Assembly: GCA_000421085.1 (NCBI GenBank)
Contig: ATWE01000002.1
Location: 248,001-312,000 of the forward strand
Reading direction: 5' to 3'
Length of the DNA stretch: 64,000 nucleotides
Source of the DNA: Ensifer sp. USDA 6670
Lineage (GTDB): Bacteria; Pseudomonadota; Alphaproteobacteria; Rhizobiales; Rhizobiaceae
Below the pieces are notes generated by a model. The model was not told where the DNA came from, made no database searches, and saw only the letters and a list, made by a program, of their open reading frames with translations. Of the stretch, positions 37,127-45,080 are shown in pieces; position 1 is the stretch's first letter, and each line of letters begins with the position of its first letter. The position numbers and the translations under genes are program-made.

Positions 37127-37954
37127 TCAGGTGATGCGGCGGATGCTGTCGGCGATCTCCTGCGGCTCGAAGACGCGTTTCCAGTCCTCGCGCATGAGCA
37201 TCGGCTTGCCGAATTCGATGGCCTTGTTGCAGGCGTCGGAGAAGACGCCGGGCGTCTCTTCGAAGATCACTGCGCCGAGCACGTTCATGTGGCCGAGCAG
37301 GAAGTCGCGCGCTGCCTCTTTCGGCACCCCGCGCCTGACGCACTCCTCCATGGCCTCGCGCATGACGACCAGCAGCGAGGCGCAGACCGTTTCGGACAGG
37401 CCCGGCTCCAAGAGCGCAATCTGCTCGACCGTCACCCGGTGCGAGCGCATGACCGGCGCCCAGATGATCTTGGCGATCTCCTCGCCGAGCGCATAGGCCT
37501 CTTCCGGCCCCTGCATCAGCGCGGATACGATGTGCTGCTTGGCGGCGACACCGCCGAAGAAGTCGCGCTTGGCCGCCGGGTCCGTCTCGTCGTTGAAGAT
37601 CGGCGGGTGGCAGGGATGGGTGACGAAATAGGTAAGATCGCCGCGCTCCGGCAGATGACCGGCATAGGGCGCGGCCGCATCGAGGACCACGACCATCGTG
37701 CCGGGCTTCAGTCTATCCACAATCCCGGAAGCAACCTTGCCGATCGCCGTATCCGGCACCGCCAGAATGACCACCTCGGCACCATTCAGCGCCTCATCGG
37801 CGGCCACGGCCTGAAGCCCGAGCTCGTCGGCGAGCCGCGCCTTGCCCGCCTCGCTCACTTCGACATGGCGCACGTCGAAGCGCGAGCCTTTGAGGTTCTT
37901 GGCCAGGCGGCAGCCCATCTTTCCGCCGGCGCCGAACAGGGCAATCGATGTCAT
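37127..37954 (-). CDS. apnO: D-apionate oxidoisomerase
   Basis: 275 residues, Rossmann NAD-binding N-terminus (ALFGAGGKMGCRLAKNL) and a phosphogluconate-dehydrogenase-like body. THPCHPPIFNDETDP and the C-terminal GHMNVLGAVIFEETPGVFSDACNKAIEFG are distinctive of the ApnO group as I recall it. ApnO oxidises and isomerises D-apionate to 3-oxo-isoapionate. The ATG at 37954 follows GAGGAG. It is the first gene of the operon. Enzymes for the next steps (decarboxylase, or kinase/transcarboxylase branch) are not in this window. Confidence 0.78.
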   Translation of the reverse strand: MTSIALFGAGGKMGCRLAKNLKGSRFDVRHVEVSEAGKARLADELGLQAVAADEALNGAEVVILAVPDTAIGKVASGIVDRLKPGTMVVVLDAAAPYAGHLPERGDLTYFVTHPCHPPIFNDETDPAAKRDFFGGVAAKQHIVSALMQGPEEAYALGEEIAKIIWAPVMRSHRVTVEQIALLEPGLSETVCASLLVVMREAMEECVRRGVPKEAARDFLLGHMNVLGAVIFEETPGVFSDACNKAIEFGKPMLMREDWKRVFEPQEIADSIRRIT

Positions 37955-38055
37955 TTGCAACTCCTCAGCTATCTTGATGATCCGAATAGCCGAACTGGTA
38001 TGATGAGTCAATGAGCATATCACTGGCGTTTCCGGCGACCCGCAGGTCGGAGCAG

Positions 38056-38106
38056 TTGACAAGTCACGATTATCGGATTACGACTGACGAAATTCAAAAT
38101 TCGTCA
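38056..38106 (+). promoter_or_regulatory. Candidate promoter and TetR operator for the RND cluster
   Basis: TTGACA at 38056-38061 is followed at normal spacing by a weak -10 (TTACGA/TACGAC). Then comes an inverted repeat with perfect TGACGAA/TTCGTCA arms and an 8-bp centre (38085-38106), ending 19 bp before the TetR ATG. The repeat is a good candidate for autoregulation. Control of apnO, which starts on the other strand at 37954, cannot be excluded. Confidence 0.5.
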
Positions 38107-38125
38107 CTCATCATCAGGAGACAGG

Positions 38126-38734
38126 ATGAGCGATCTCGCAGACAACACCGTCGACGCAGCCCGCCAGGAAAACGTGACGCGTATTCTTGAAGCCGCCGAG
38201 CGGCTGTTCCGCCATTACGGCTGTGCCAAGACAAACGTCGCCGATATCGCGCGCGAGCTCGATATGTCGCCGGCCAACATCTATCGTTTCTTCGCGTCGA
38301 AGACGGAGATCCATCAGGCGCTTTGCTCGCGCATGCTCGGCGCAAGCTACCAGCAGGCGCTGGAAATCGCGCATCTGCCGCTCAGCGCTTCCGAGCGGCT
38401 GAGGCGCTACGGGCTGGGGCAGCACAAGCTCACCGTCGAGACAATGCTCGACGAACAGAAAGTCCATGAAATGGTCGTCGTCGCGATCGAGCGCGACTGG
38501 CACGTTATCGAGAAACATATCAGCCGTCTGGACGACCTCCTCGCAGGCATTATCCGCGAGGGGATCGAAGCCGGAGAGTTCGCCGAACAGGATCCCGCTA
38601 TCGCCGCCAGATGTTTCGGCGCCAGTCTCGTCACCCTTTGCCACCCGCAGATCGTCGCCCAGTGTCTCGCCAAGGAAAACCGCGCGACCCCCGAGGAGCT
38701 CATTGAGTTCGCGGTCCGGGCGCTGAAAAAATAA
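38126..38734 (+). CDS. TetR-family regulator of RND efflux genes
   Basis: 202 residues. The HTH block has EAAERLFRHYGCAKTNVADIARELDMSPANIYRFFASKTEI in standard order. The C-terminal domain resembles the TetR_C groups found beside AcrAB-like pumps. AGGAGACAGG precedes the ATG. The adaptor gene follows 92 bp downstream on the same strand, after a repeat. It likely represses the pump genes in the absence of a toxic ligand (inference). Confidence 0.87.
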   Translation: MSDLADNTVDAARQENVTRILEAAERLFRHYGCAKTNVADIARELDMSPANIYRFFASKTEIHQALCSRMLGASYQQALEIAHLPLSASERLRRYGLGQHKLTVETMLDEQKVHEMVVVAIERDWHVIEKHISRLDDLLAGIIREGIEAGEFAEQDPAIAARCFGASLVTLCHPQIVAQCLAKENRATPEELIEFAVRALKK

Positions 38735-38740
38735 GGCATG

Positions 38741-38786
38741 CCGCCCCAAAAGTGTGGACCGGTTTCGGGCGAAGCCATGCACAAAA
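38741..38786. repeat. Degenerate RIME-like repeat
   Basis: GCCCCAAAAGTGTGGACCGGTTTCGGGCGAAGCCATGCAC matches the pattern CCxAAAAGTGxxxACCGGTTTTCGG seen in the other copies. It lies 7 bp after the TetR stop. Confidence 0.45.
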
Positions 38787-38826
38787 ACGCCGCGCCGCCG
38801 CAGAGTGGCCAAGGAGAGTAAGAGCG

Positions 38827-39981
38827 ATGTTTTCAGGAAGTGCCCTCAACCGCCCGTTCGTCACCCGTCTCTTCACCGCGATCCTGCTCGGCGCCGTTCT
38901 CTCCGGCTGCTCGGAGGAGAAAGTCGAGACGAAGGAGACCATACGCCCGGTCAAGGTCGTGGAGATTGCCGCGGCCGGCGAGCCGCGCGAGCTTCGCTAT
39001 TCCGGCTCGGTCAGAGCGCGCACGGAGATGAACCTCGGTTTCCGCGTAGGCGGCAAGATTACCGAACGGCTCGTCAATATCGGCGACCGGGTCAAGCCGG
39101 GCAACATTCTCGCCCGCATCGACGCCACCGACTATCAGCTCGCGGTCACGAGCGCCGAGGCAAACCTGGTTGCCGTCGAAAAGCAGGTGCAGACGACGGC
39201 GCTTGCTAAACTCCGTGCCGAACAGCTCTTCAGCAAGTCGTTCTCCTCCCAGGCTCAACTCGATCAGGCAACCCTTCTTTACGATCAGGCGGTCTCGACG
39301 CGAGACGCCGCGGCCTCGTCGCTGAGCCAGGCGAAGAACCAGGTAAACTATACGGACCTCAAGGCCGATCAGAACGGGATCGTCACGGCGGTAAACGCCG
39401 ATATCGGCCAGGTCGTCGGCACCGGAACGCCCGTCGTGACCGTCTCGGTCGACGGCGAGAAGGAAGTCGAAATCGCAGTGCCGGAAATGGATATTGCCGA
39501 ATTCAAGCCCGGCAAACCGGTCCGGGCGCGCTTCTGGTCGAACGACATGCTTGTGCTCGACGGACATGTGCGCGAAGTCTCCGGCAGTGCCGACCAGCGC
39601 TCGCGCACCTTTTCCGTACGCGTCAGCCTTCCGAATGACGAGCGCGTGCTTCTCGGCATGACGGCGACGATCGAGGCCGCTGCAGCAAGCCCGGCGCCGC
39701 TCGTTTCCATACCCTTGAGCGCGCTGTCGAAGAAGGATGGCCAGAATATCGTCTGGATCGTTGATCGTGACTTCTCGACCGTCCATGCGCGCCCGATCAA
39801 GCTCGCCGATTTCGCCGACAACGGTGTGCGCGTCGTCGACGGCCTCGGCGCTGGCGACCTCGTCGTTGCCGCAGGCACACAGTTCATGTCCGAGGATCTG
39901 AAGGTGAGACTGCAGACGGGCGAACGGCAATCGGCCGAGCAACAATCCGCCCGGGCCGAAACGCCCGAAATTCTCCGTTAG
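38827..39981 (+). CDS. RND efflux periplasmic adaptor lipoprotein
   Basis: 384 residues with a lipoprotein signal (lipobox LSGC, about residue 26). The AcrA-type architecture is clear: barrel-sandwich half GFRVGGKITERLVNIGDRVKPG, coiled-coil hairpin (about 95-175), second half DLKADQNGIVTAVNADIGQVV, then a beta-barrel and a membrane-proximal domain. GGAG lies about 12 bp before the ATG at 38827. It links the RND pump encoded next to an outer-membrane channel. No TolC-like gene is adjacent. Confidence 0.92.
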   Translation: MFSGSALNRPFVTRLFTAILLGAVLSGCSEEKVETKETIRPVKVVEIAAAGEPRELRYSGSVRARTEMNLGFRVGGKITERLVNIGDRVKPGNILARIDATDYQLAVTSAEANLVAVEKQVQTTALAKLRAEQLFSKSFSSQAQLDQATLLYDQAVSTRDAAASSLSQAKNQVNYTDLKADQNGIVTAVNADIGQVVGTGTPVVTVSVDGEKEVEIAVPEMDIAEFKPGKPVRARFWSNDMLVLDGHVREVSGSADQRSRTFSVRVSLPNDERVLLGMTATIEAAAASPAPLVSIPLSALSKKDGQNIVWIVDRDFSTVHARPIKLADFADNGVRVVDGLGAGDLVVAAGTQFMSEDLKVRLQTGERQSAEQQSARAETPEILR

Positions 39982-39995
39982 AGCTCGCAGAAAAG

Positions 39996-40069
39996 AAGCG
40001 CTCCAACACTTTGCATCCATGCACTTCCCCACGGAAAACCAGTTCCCCCTTTTCCTGGAAGTGCTTTAA
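39996..40069. repeat. RIME-like repeat between adaptor and RND pump genes
   Basis: The span contains AAGCGCTCCAACACTTTGC and the core GGGGAAGTG-type block; on the plus strand it reads CTTCCCCACGGAAAACC...CCTTTTCCTGGAAGTGCTTTA. Its reverse complement matches the cores at 21691 and 61769. It occupies most of the 116-bp gap. Confidence 0.6.
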
Positions 40070-40097
40070 CCTCCACCGATAGAACGGGACGACGGCC

Positions 40098-43000
40098 ATG
40101 CACGCCTCCACCGAGGACAAGAAACCGTTCAATCTTTCGCGCTGGGCGATCGGGCATCCGAGCATCGCGCGCTTCCTGCTTGCGCTGATCATCATCACCG
40201 GCGGGCTTGGGCTCCTGCGCATGGGGCAACGCGAGGATCCGGAATTCACGTTCCGCGTCATGGTGGTGCAAGCCGTGTGGCCGGGAGCTTCCATCCAGGA
40301 AATGGAAGACCAGGTCGTCAACAAGATCGAGCGCAAGCTGCAGGAAACGCCGCATCTCGATTTCGTCCGCTCCTATACGCGCGCCGGCAGCGCCATCATC
40401 ACGGTCCAGATCGAGGGCGATACCAACGCAGACGAGGTCGCCGACGCATTCTATCAGGTGCGCAAGAAGGTGGGCGACATCGCCAACGAGCTGCCCGAAG
40501 GCGTGCTCGGCCCCTATTTCAACGACGAGTTCGGCGACACCTTCATCACCCTGCATTCGATCAGCGGCAACGGCTTCAGCTATCCGGAACTGAAGCGCTT
40601 CGCGATCCAGGGTCGCGACATGCTGCTGACGACACCAGGCGTCGAGAAGGTAGTGATCCTCGGGGACCAGCCCGAGAAAATCTATATAGACCTTTCCTCC
40701 AAGGTTCTCGCAGAGCGCGGCCTGACATTCAACGACCTGCGCAGTGCGATCGCCGGTCAGAACAATGTCGATTATGCCGGCTCGGTCGACACCGGTACGC
40801 GCTCGGTGCGCATCTCCGTCGAAGGTGACGTCACCAAGGTCGAGGACATCCGCGAGCTGCGGCTGAGGGCGGGAGACCGGACCATCCGGCTCGGCGACAT
40901 TGCGACCGTTACCTCCGGGCTGGAAGATCCCTATGCACGGAAATTCCGATTCAACGGCCACGACAGCGTCCAGATCGGCGTCGTCATGGCAAAGGGCTTC
41001 AACGTCACGGATGTCGGAAAGGCAGTGGAGGCGACCTACGATCGCTTTGAGTCCGCCCTTCCCTACGGCGTGTCGGTCGATCAGGTCTCCAACCAGCCGG
41101 AAGTCGTCACCGAAGCGATATCCGAGTTCAGCCATGCGCTCGTCGAAGCGCTGATCATCGTACTCATCGTCTCCTTCCTGTCGATCGGCTGGCGTTCCGG
41201 CCTCGTGATCGCGATTGCCATTCCGCTCGTGCTCGCGGCCACTTTTGCGATCATGTACGAGCTAGGCATCGACCTGCAGCGCATCTCGCTCGGGGCGCTG
41301 ATCATCGCGCTGGGCTTGCTTGTCGACGACGCGATGATCGTGGTCGAGATGATGGAGCGGAAACTCGAGGAGGGGCTGGAAAAGATCGACGCGGCGAGCT
41401 TCGCCTATTCCTCGACCGCTTTTCCCATGCTGACCGGCACGTTGATCACCACCGCCGGCTTTATCCCCGTCGGCTTCGCGGAATCGACCGCCGGCGAATA
41501 TGTCCGCTCGCTCTTCTACGTCGTCGGCATCGCCCTGGTGGTCTCCTGGTTCGTGGCGGTCTATTTCACGCCCTGGCTCGGCTACATGATCCTGAAGCGG
41601 CGCCACCACGCCGGCACCCATCACGATGTCTTCGATACGCGCTTCTATCGCCGCCTGAGGGCGACCGTCGGCTGGGCAGTGCGCCACCGCGTGGTCGTGC
41701 TCCTGATGACGCTTGCCATCTTCGTGACGAGCCTTTGGGCATTCCAGTTCATTCCGAAGAATTTCTTCCCGCAGTCCTCGCGGCCGGAAATCCTGGTCGA
41801 TCTTTGGCTGCCCGAAGGAACGAGCATCAAGGAGGTCGAAAAACAGGCGAAGGCGCTCGAGGAACGGATGATGGACGACGAGGACAAACGCTTCATCGCC
41901 ACCTATATCGGCGAAGGCGCGCCGCGTTTCTTCCTGCCGCTCGACCAGCAGCTTCGCAATCCGAACTTCGCACAGCTGCTCGTCATGGCGAAGGACGAGC
42001 CGGCCCGCGAGCGGCTGATCGCCAAGCTGCGCACGATACTCGCCGAGGATTTCCCCTCCATCCGCGCCAAGGTCGACCGGTTGTTCCTGGGACCACCGAC
42101 CGGCTGGCCGGTGCAGATGCGGGTGATGGGACCCGACCGCGAGGAAGTGCGCCGCATCGCCGACCAGGTGAAGACGAAATTCCAGGAAAACCCGCTGCTC
42201 GGCGCCATTCATGACGACTGGCTGGAACCTGTGCCGGCGATGAAATTGGTGATCGACCAGGACCGCGCCCGCGCCCTCGGCATCACGTCGCAGCGCATCC
42301 GCCAGATGTTGCAGGCGGCAATGTCCGGCGTCCCGCTCGACAGCTTCCGCGACGGCGAGGAAACGGTCTCCATAGTGGCGCGGGAACCCGGCGGCAATCG
42401 CCACCTGCTCTCTGCCGTCCAGTCGGTCTATGTGCCCACCGATTTCGGTGGCTTCGTCCCGGTCTCCCAGATTGCCAAGGTCGTTCCCGTCATGGAACAG
42501 GGTATCGAGTGGCGTCGCGACCGGCTTCCCACGATCACGGTGCGCGGAACGCTGCCAGACGGCGTGCAGCCGAACGACGTGGCGATGCAGCTCTTTGACG
42601 AGCTCAAGGGACTGAGGGACGGCCTTGCACCAGGCTACAGGGTGGAGATCCAGGGCGGCGCCGAAGACAGCGCCGAGAGCCAGGCCTCGATCGCCGCCAA
42701 GGCGCCGATCATGCTGGTGGTGATCGTCATCCTCCTGATGGTGCAACTCCAGCATTTCGGCAAGGCGATGCTGGTGCTCGCTACCGGTCCGCTCGGGATC
42801 ATCGGTGCAGCGGCGGCCCTGCTCATCAGCGGAGCACCTTTCGGCTTCGTAGCCATCCTGGGGGTCATCGCGCTGCTCGGCATCATCATCCGCAACTCGA
42901 TCATTCTGGTGGACCAGATCGATCAGGACATCGCGGCCGGGATGGAGCGTTCCGAGGCGATCATCGGCGCGGCGGTGCGCCGCTTCCGACCGATCATACT

Positions 43001-43247
43001 GACGGCGCTCACCGCGGTGCTGGCATTGATCCCGATCTCCCGCGGCGTGTTCTGGGGACCGCTCGCCTACGCGATGATGGGCGGCATACTGGTTGCGACC
43101 GTTCTGACGATCCTGGTGCTGCCGGCCGGTTATGCGCTCTTCTTCGGCAAGGAGCCGAAATCGCGCAAAACGGACCCGGAGCCTGCAGCCGCGCAGGACA
43201 ATTCGGACGAAGAGGAGCATTACCCGACCCCGCTTGCGGCAGAGTAA
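40098..43247 (+). CDS. RND-family multidrug efflux pump (HAE1-like inner-membrane subunit)
   Basis: 1049 residues, typical of AcrB-type trimeric pumps. It has twelve membrane segments in two sets of six with large periplasmic loops after TM1 and TM7. GLLVDDAMIVVEMMERKLEEG in TM4 carries the proton-relay aspartates. The short N-terminus (HPSIARFLLALIIITGG) and REDPEFTFRVMVVQAVWPGAS place it in the branch often annotated as an AcrB/AcrD/AcrF-family protein of unspecified drug range. It forms a complex with the upstream lipoprotein adaptor. Confidence 0.94.
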   Translation: MHASTEDKKPFNLSRWAIGHPSIARFLLALIIITGGLGLLRMGQREDPEFTFRVMVVQAVWPGASIQEMEDQVVNKIERKLQETPHLDFVRSYTRAGSAIITVQIEGDTNADEVADAFYQVRKKVGDIANELPEGVLGPYFNDEFGDTFITLHSISGNGFSYPELKRFAIQGRDMLLTTPGVEKVVILGDQPEKIYIDLSSKVLAERGLTFNDLRSAIAGQNNVDYAGSVDTGTRSVRISVEGDVTKVEDIRELRLRAGDRTIRLGDIATVTSGLEDPYARKFRFNGHDSVQIGVVMAKGFNVTDVGKAVEATYDRFESALPYGVSVDQVSNQPEVVTEAISEFSHALVEALIIVLIVSFLSIGWRSGLVIAIAIPLVLAATFAIMYELGIDLQRISLGALIIALGLLVDDAMIVVEMMERKLEEGLEKIDAASFAYSSTAFPMLTGTLITTAGFIPVGFAESTAGEYVRSLFYVVGIALVVSWFVAVYFTPWLGYMILKRRHHAGTHHDVFDTRFYRRLRATVGWAVRHRVVVLLMTLAIFVTSLWAFQFIPKNFFPQSSRPEILVDLWLPEGTSIKEVEKQAKALEERMMDDEDKRFIATYIGEGAPRFFLPLDQQLRNPNFAQLLVMAKDEPARERLIAKLRTILAEDFPSIRAKVDRLFLGPPTGWPVQMRVMGPDREEVRRIADQVKTKFQENPLLGAIHDDWLEPVPAMKLVIDQDRARALGITSQRIRQMLQAAMSGVPLDSFRDGEETVSIVAREPGGNRHLLSAVQSVYVPTDFGGFVPVSQIAKVVPVMEQGIEWRRDRLPTITVRGTLPDGVQPNDVAMQLFDELKGLRDGLAPGYRVEIQGGAEDSAESQASIAAKAPIMLVVIVILLMVQLQHFGKAMLVLATGPLGIIGAAAALLISGAPFGFVAILGVIALLGIIIRNSIILVDQIDQDIAAGMERSEAIIGAAVRRFRPIILTALTAVLALIPISRGVFWGPLAYAMMGGILVATVLTILVLPAGYALFFGKEPKSRKTDPEPAAAQDNSDEEEHYPTPLAAE

Positions 43248-43262
43248 GTGGAGTCCGGACAT

Positions 43263-43294
43263 TGGCCGATCTGCACGAGTCCGCAGATCGGCCA
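43263..43294 (+). terminator. Hairpin terminator after the RND pump gene
   Basis: A perfect 12-bp stem (TGGCCGATCTGC, 8-base loop, GCAGATCGGCCA) begins 16 bp past the stop. It is followed by CTCTTG, so the U-tract is poor, but position and stem strength favour a terminator. Confidence 0.6.
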
Positions 43295-43342
43295 CTCTTG
43301 CCCAATTCTGTCGAAATGCGAATAATGTGATAATGTGATCGG

Positions 43343-43363
43343 GTCCGATCTGCATAATCGGAC
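43343..43363. promoter_or_regulatory. Inverted repeat upstream of the AraC-family gene
   Basis: GTCCGAT, CTGCATA, ATCGGAC: perfect 7-bp arms, 24 bp before the AraC start. It is preceded by a short direct repeat of AATGTGAT. Possible operator of unknown factor. Confidence 0.4.
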
Positions 43364-43387
43364 ACCGGATCAGAGGCAGGAGCAGGA

Positions 43388-44344
43388 ATGAGCCCGATCA
43401 TGTTCCCACAGAAGGACTTGCGCGAAGAGACCGCAGCCCTTCGCGCGCAGATTCTCGACAGGTTGTCGAAATTGCCCTGGGACGGGCTTTCCTTCAAGCA
43501 CCCCGTTCCGGGCCTCTCGCTCTATCGCATCGTCGAGCCGGCGGGGCCCTTCTCGAGCGTTTACGAGCCAAGCCTCTCCTTCATCATCAAGGGCAGCAAG
43601 AATGTCCGCGTCGGCAACGAGACGCTCGTCTACGATGAAGGCTGCTTCTTCCTGACCGCCATCGGGGTTCCCGTGACTGCGCAGATCTGCGCAGCAAGCG
43701 AAGCAGAGCCCTATGTCGCTGCGGCCTTGCGGCTGGACATGGAAAAAGTGCGGCGCATCATTGCCGATCACGACATATACCCTACCGACATTCCCGAACG
43801 CGACCTTGGTGTGGCTGTCGGCACCGCGACGCGCGAGCACTTCGACGCCCTGTTGCGGCTGATTTCGCTTGCGAGCTCGCCGGCCGACATTCCGTTCCTG
43901 GCCGGCCATATCCAGAACGAGATCCTCTATCGGCTTCTCACCGGCGAGCAGGGCGCGCGGCTGCGGCGTTTCGCGCTCGCGGGCACGAACAGCAACCGCG
44001 TCGCCAAGGCGGTCTCATGGTTGAAGGAAAACTACACCAAACCGCTCCGCGTGGAAGAACTGGCCGAGATCGCCAATATGGGCGTCTCCACGCTGCATCA
44101 TCACTTCCGTGCCATGACCGCAATGAGCCCGCTGCAGTTTCAGAAGCATCTGCGACTGCATCACGCTCGCGAACTGATGCTTTCCAAGTCGCTCGATGCG
44201 GCGACGGCGGCGCTGCAGGTCGGCTACGAGAGTCCGACTCAATTCAATCGGGAGTATCGCCGGGCATTCGGCCATCCACCGCTGCGCGACATCAGGGCGA
44301 TTCTGAATTCCAACGATTCGACCAGGCGGAACTCCGCAGGCTGA
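43388..44344 (+). CDS. AraC-family regulator with AraC_N (YqhC-type) domain
   Basis: 318 residues. The N-terminal ~190 form the AraC_N cupin-like domain (PSLSFIIKGSKNVRVGNE, YDEGCFFLTAIGVPV). The C-terminal ~100 hold two HTH motifs (VEELAEIANMGVSTLHHHFRAMTAMSPLQFQK and AALQVGYESPTQFNREYRRAFG). YqhC of E. coli, in the same subfamily, activates an aldehyde reductase gene in response to aldehydes. Here the downstream neighbour is a molybdenum aldehyde-type dehydrogenase, which is consistent with aldehyde-responsive control (inference). Confidence 0.9.
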   Translation: MSPIMFPQKDLREETAALRAQILDRLSKLPWDGLSFKHPVPGLSLYRIVEPAGPFSSVYEPSLSFIIKGSKNVRVGNETLVYDEGCFFLTAIGVPVTAQICAASEAEPYVAAALRLDMEKVRRIIADHDIYPTDIPERDLGVAVGTATREHFDALLRLISLASSPADIPFLAGHIQNEILYRLLTGEQGARLRRFALAGTNSNRVAKAVSWLKENYTKPLRVEELAEIANMGVSTLHHHFRAMTAMSPLQFQKHLRLHHARELMLSKSLDAATAALQVGYESPTQFNREYRRAFGHPPLRDIRAILNSNDSTRRNSAG

Positions 44345-44386
44345 TTGCTGCCCCACCCGGTGCGATGATCACGATCTCGTTAACCT

Positions 44387-44417
44387 GGCAGGAATGGGCA
44401 ATAATTCGGCAGGATTG
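44387..44417 (+). promoter_or_regulatory. Direct repeat 21 bp apart, candidate AraC-protein site
   Basis: GGCAGGAATG (44387-44396) and GGCAGGATTG (44408-44417) are repeated at exactly 21 bp, two helical turns, in the gap between the AraC gene and the dehydrogenase operon. AraC-family monomers commonly bind such direct repeats. Confidence 0.5.
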
Positions 44418-44620
44418 AATCTACCAGCCCGGCGAATGGTCTTCTAAGCTCCCGGTCTCGTTCATGGTCTTAGGTCAGTTTGCCCTGAATCATAAGCGTG
44501 ATCGATTCCAAGAGTTTGAGCGGAATGTGGGCGGAAGACCTTTCCACATCCGCACCATCGGCAGTCCGGCATGTGGCAGCGGCGTCCCGCATCCACGCGC
44601 CGCATCGCGAGGAGAACACC

Positions 44621-45079
44621 ATGGTGACTGTTAAGATCAACGGCGTCGAACACAAGATCGAGGCCGAGGCGGATATGCCGCTTCTCTGGGCAATCCGCGA
44701 CCTAGTCGGGTTGACGGGCACGAAATTCGGCTGCGGCATGGCGCAATGCGGCGCCTGCACGGTTTATATCGACGGTTCCCCCACTCGGTCCTGCCAAACC
44801 TTGATCGGCGACATCGAAGGAGCCGAGGTGACAACGGTCGAGGGCCTGAAGGGCAAGGTTGCCGAAACGGTACAGGCCGTCTGGGCCGATCTCGACGTTC
44901 CCCAATGCGGCTACTGTCAGTCCGGCCAGATTATGTCCGCAACGGACCTTCTGGCCAACAATCCCAAACCGACCGACGCGGACATCGACGCCGCCATGTC
45001 CGGCAATCTCTGTCGGTGCGCCACCTATCATCGTATCCGCGCGGGCATTCACGAAGCCGCGAAGCGTCTGGAGGCCTGA
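44621..45079 (+). CDS. 2Fe-2S subunit of molybdenum aldehyde/isoquinoline-type dehydrogenase
   Basis: 152 residues. It carries both clusters of the xanthine-oxidase family small subunit: the plant-type site [15 protein letters not shown]...C near residues 40-62 and the C-terminal four-helix site [10 protein letters not shown]...CRC near 100-137. It has no signal peptide, as is usual since it travels folded with the large subunit. The ATG at 44621 follows GAGGAG. It is separated by 1 bp from the large-subunit gene. Confidence 0.92.
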   Translation: MVTVKINGVEHKIEAEADMPLLWAIRDLVGLTGTKFGCGMAQCGACTVYIDGSPTRSCQTLIGDIEGAEVTTVEGLKGKVAETVQAVWADLDVPQCGYCQSGQIMSATDLLANNPKPTDADIDAAMSGNLCRCATYHRIRAGIHEAAKRLEA

Positions 45080-45080
45080 C

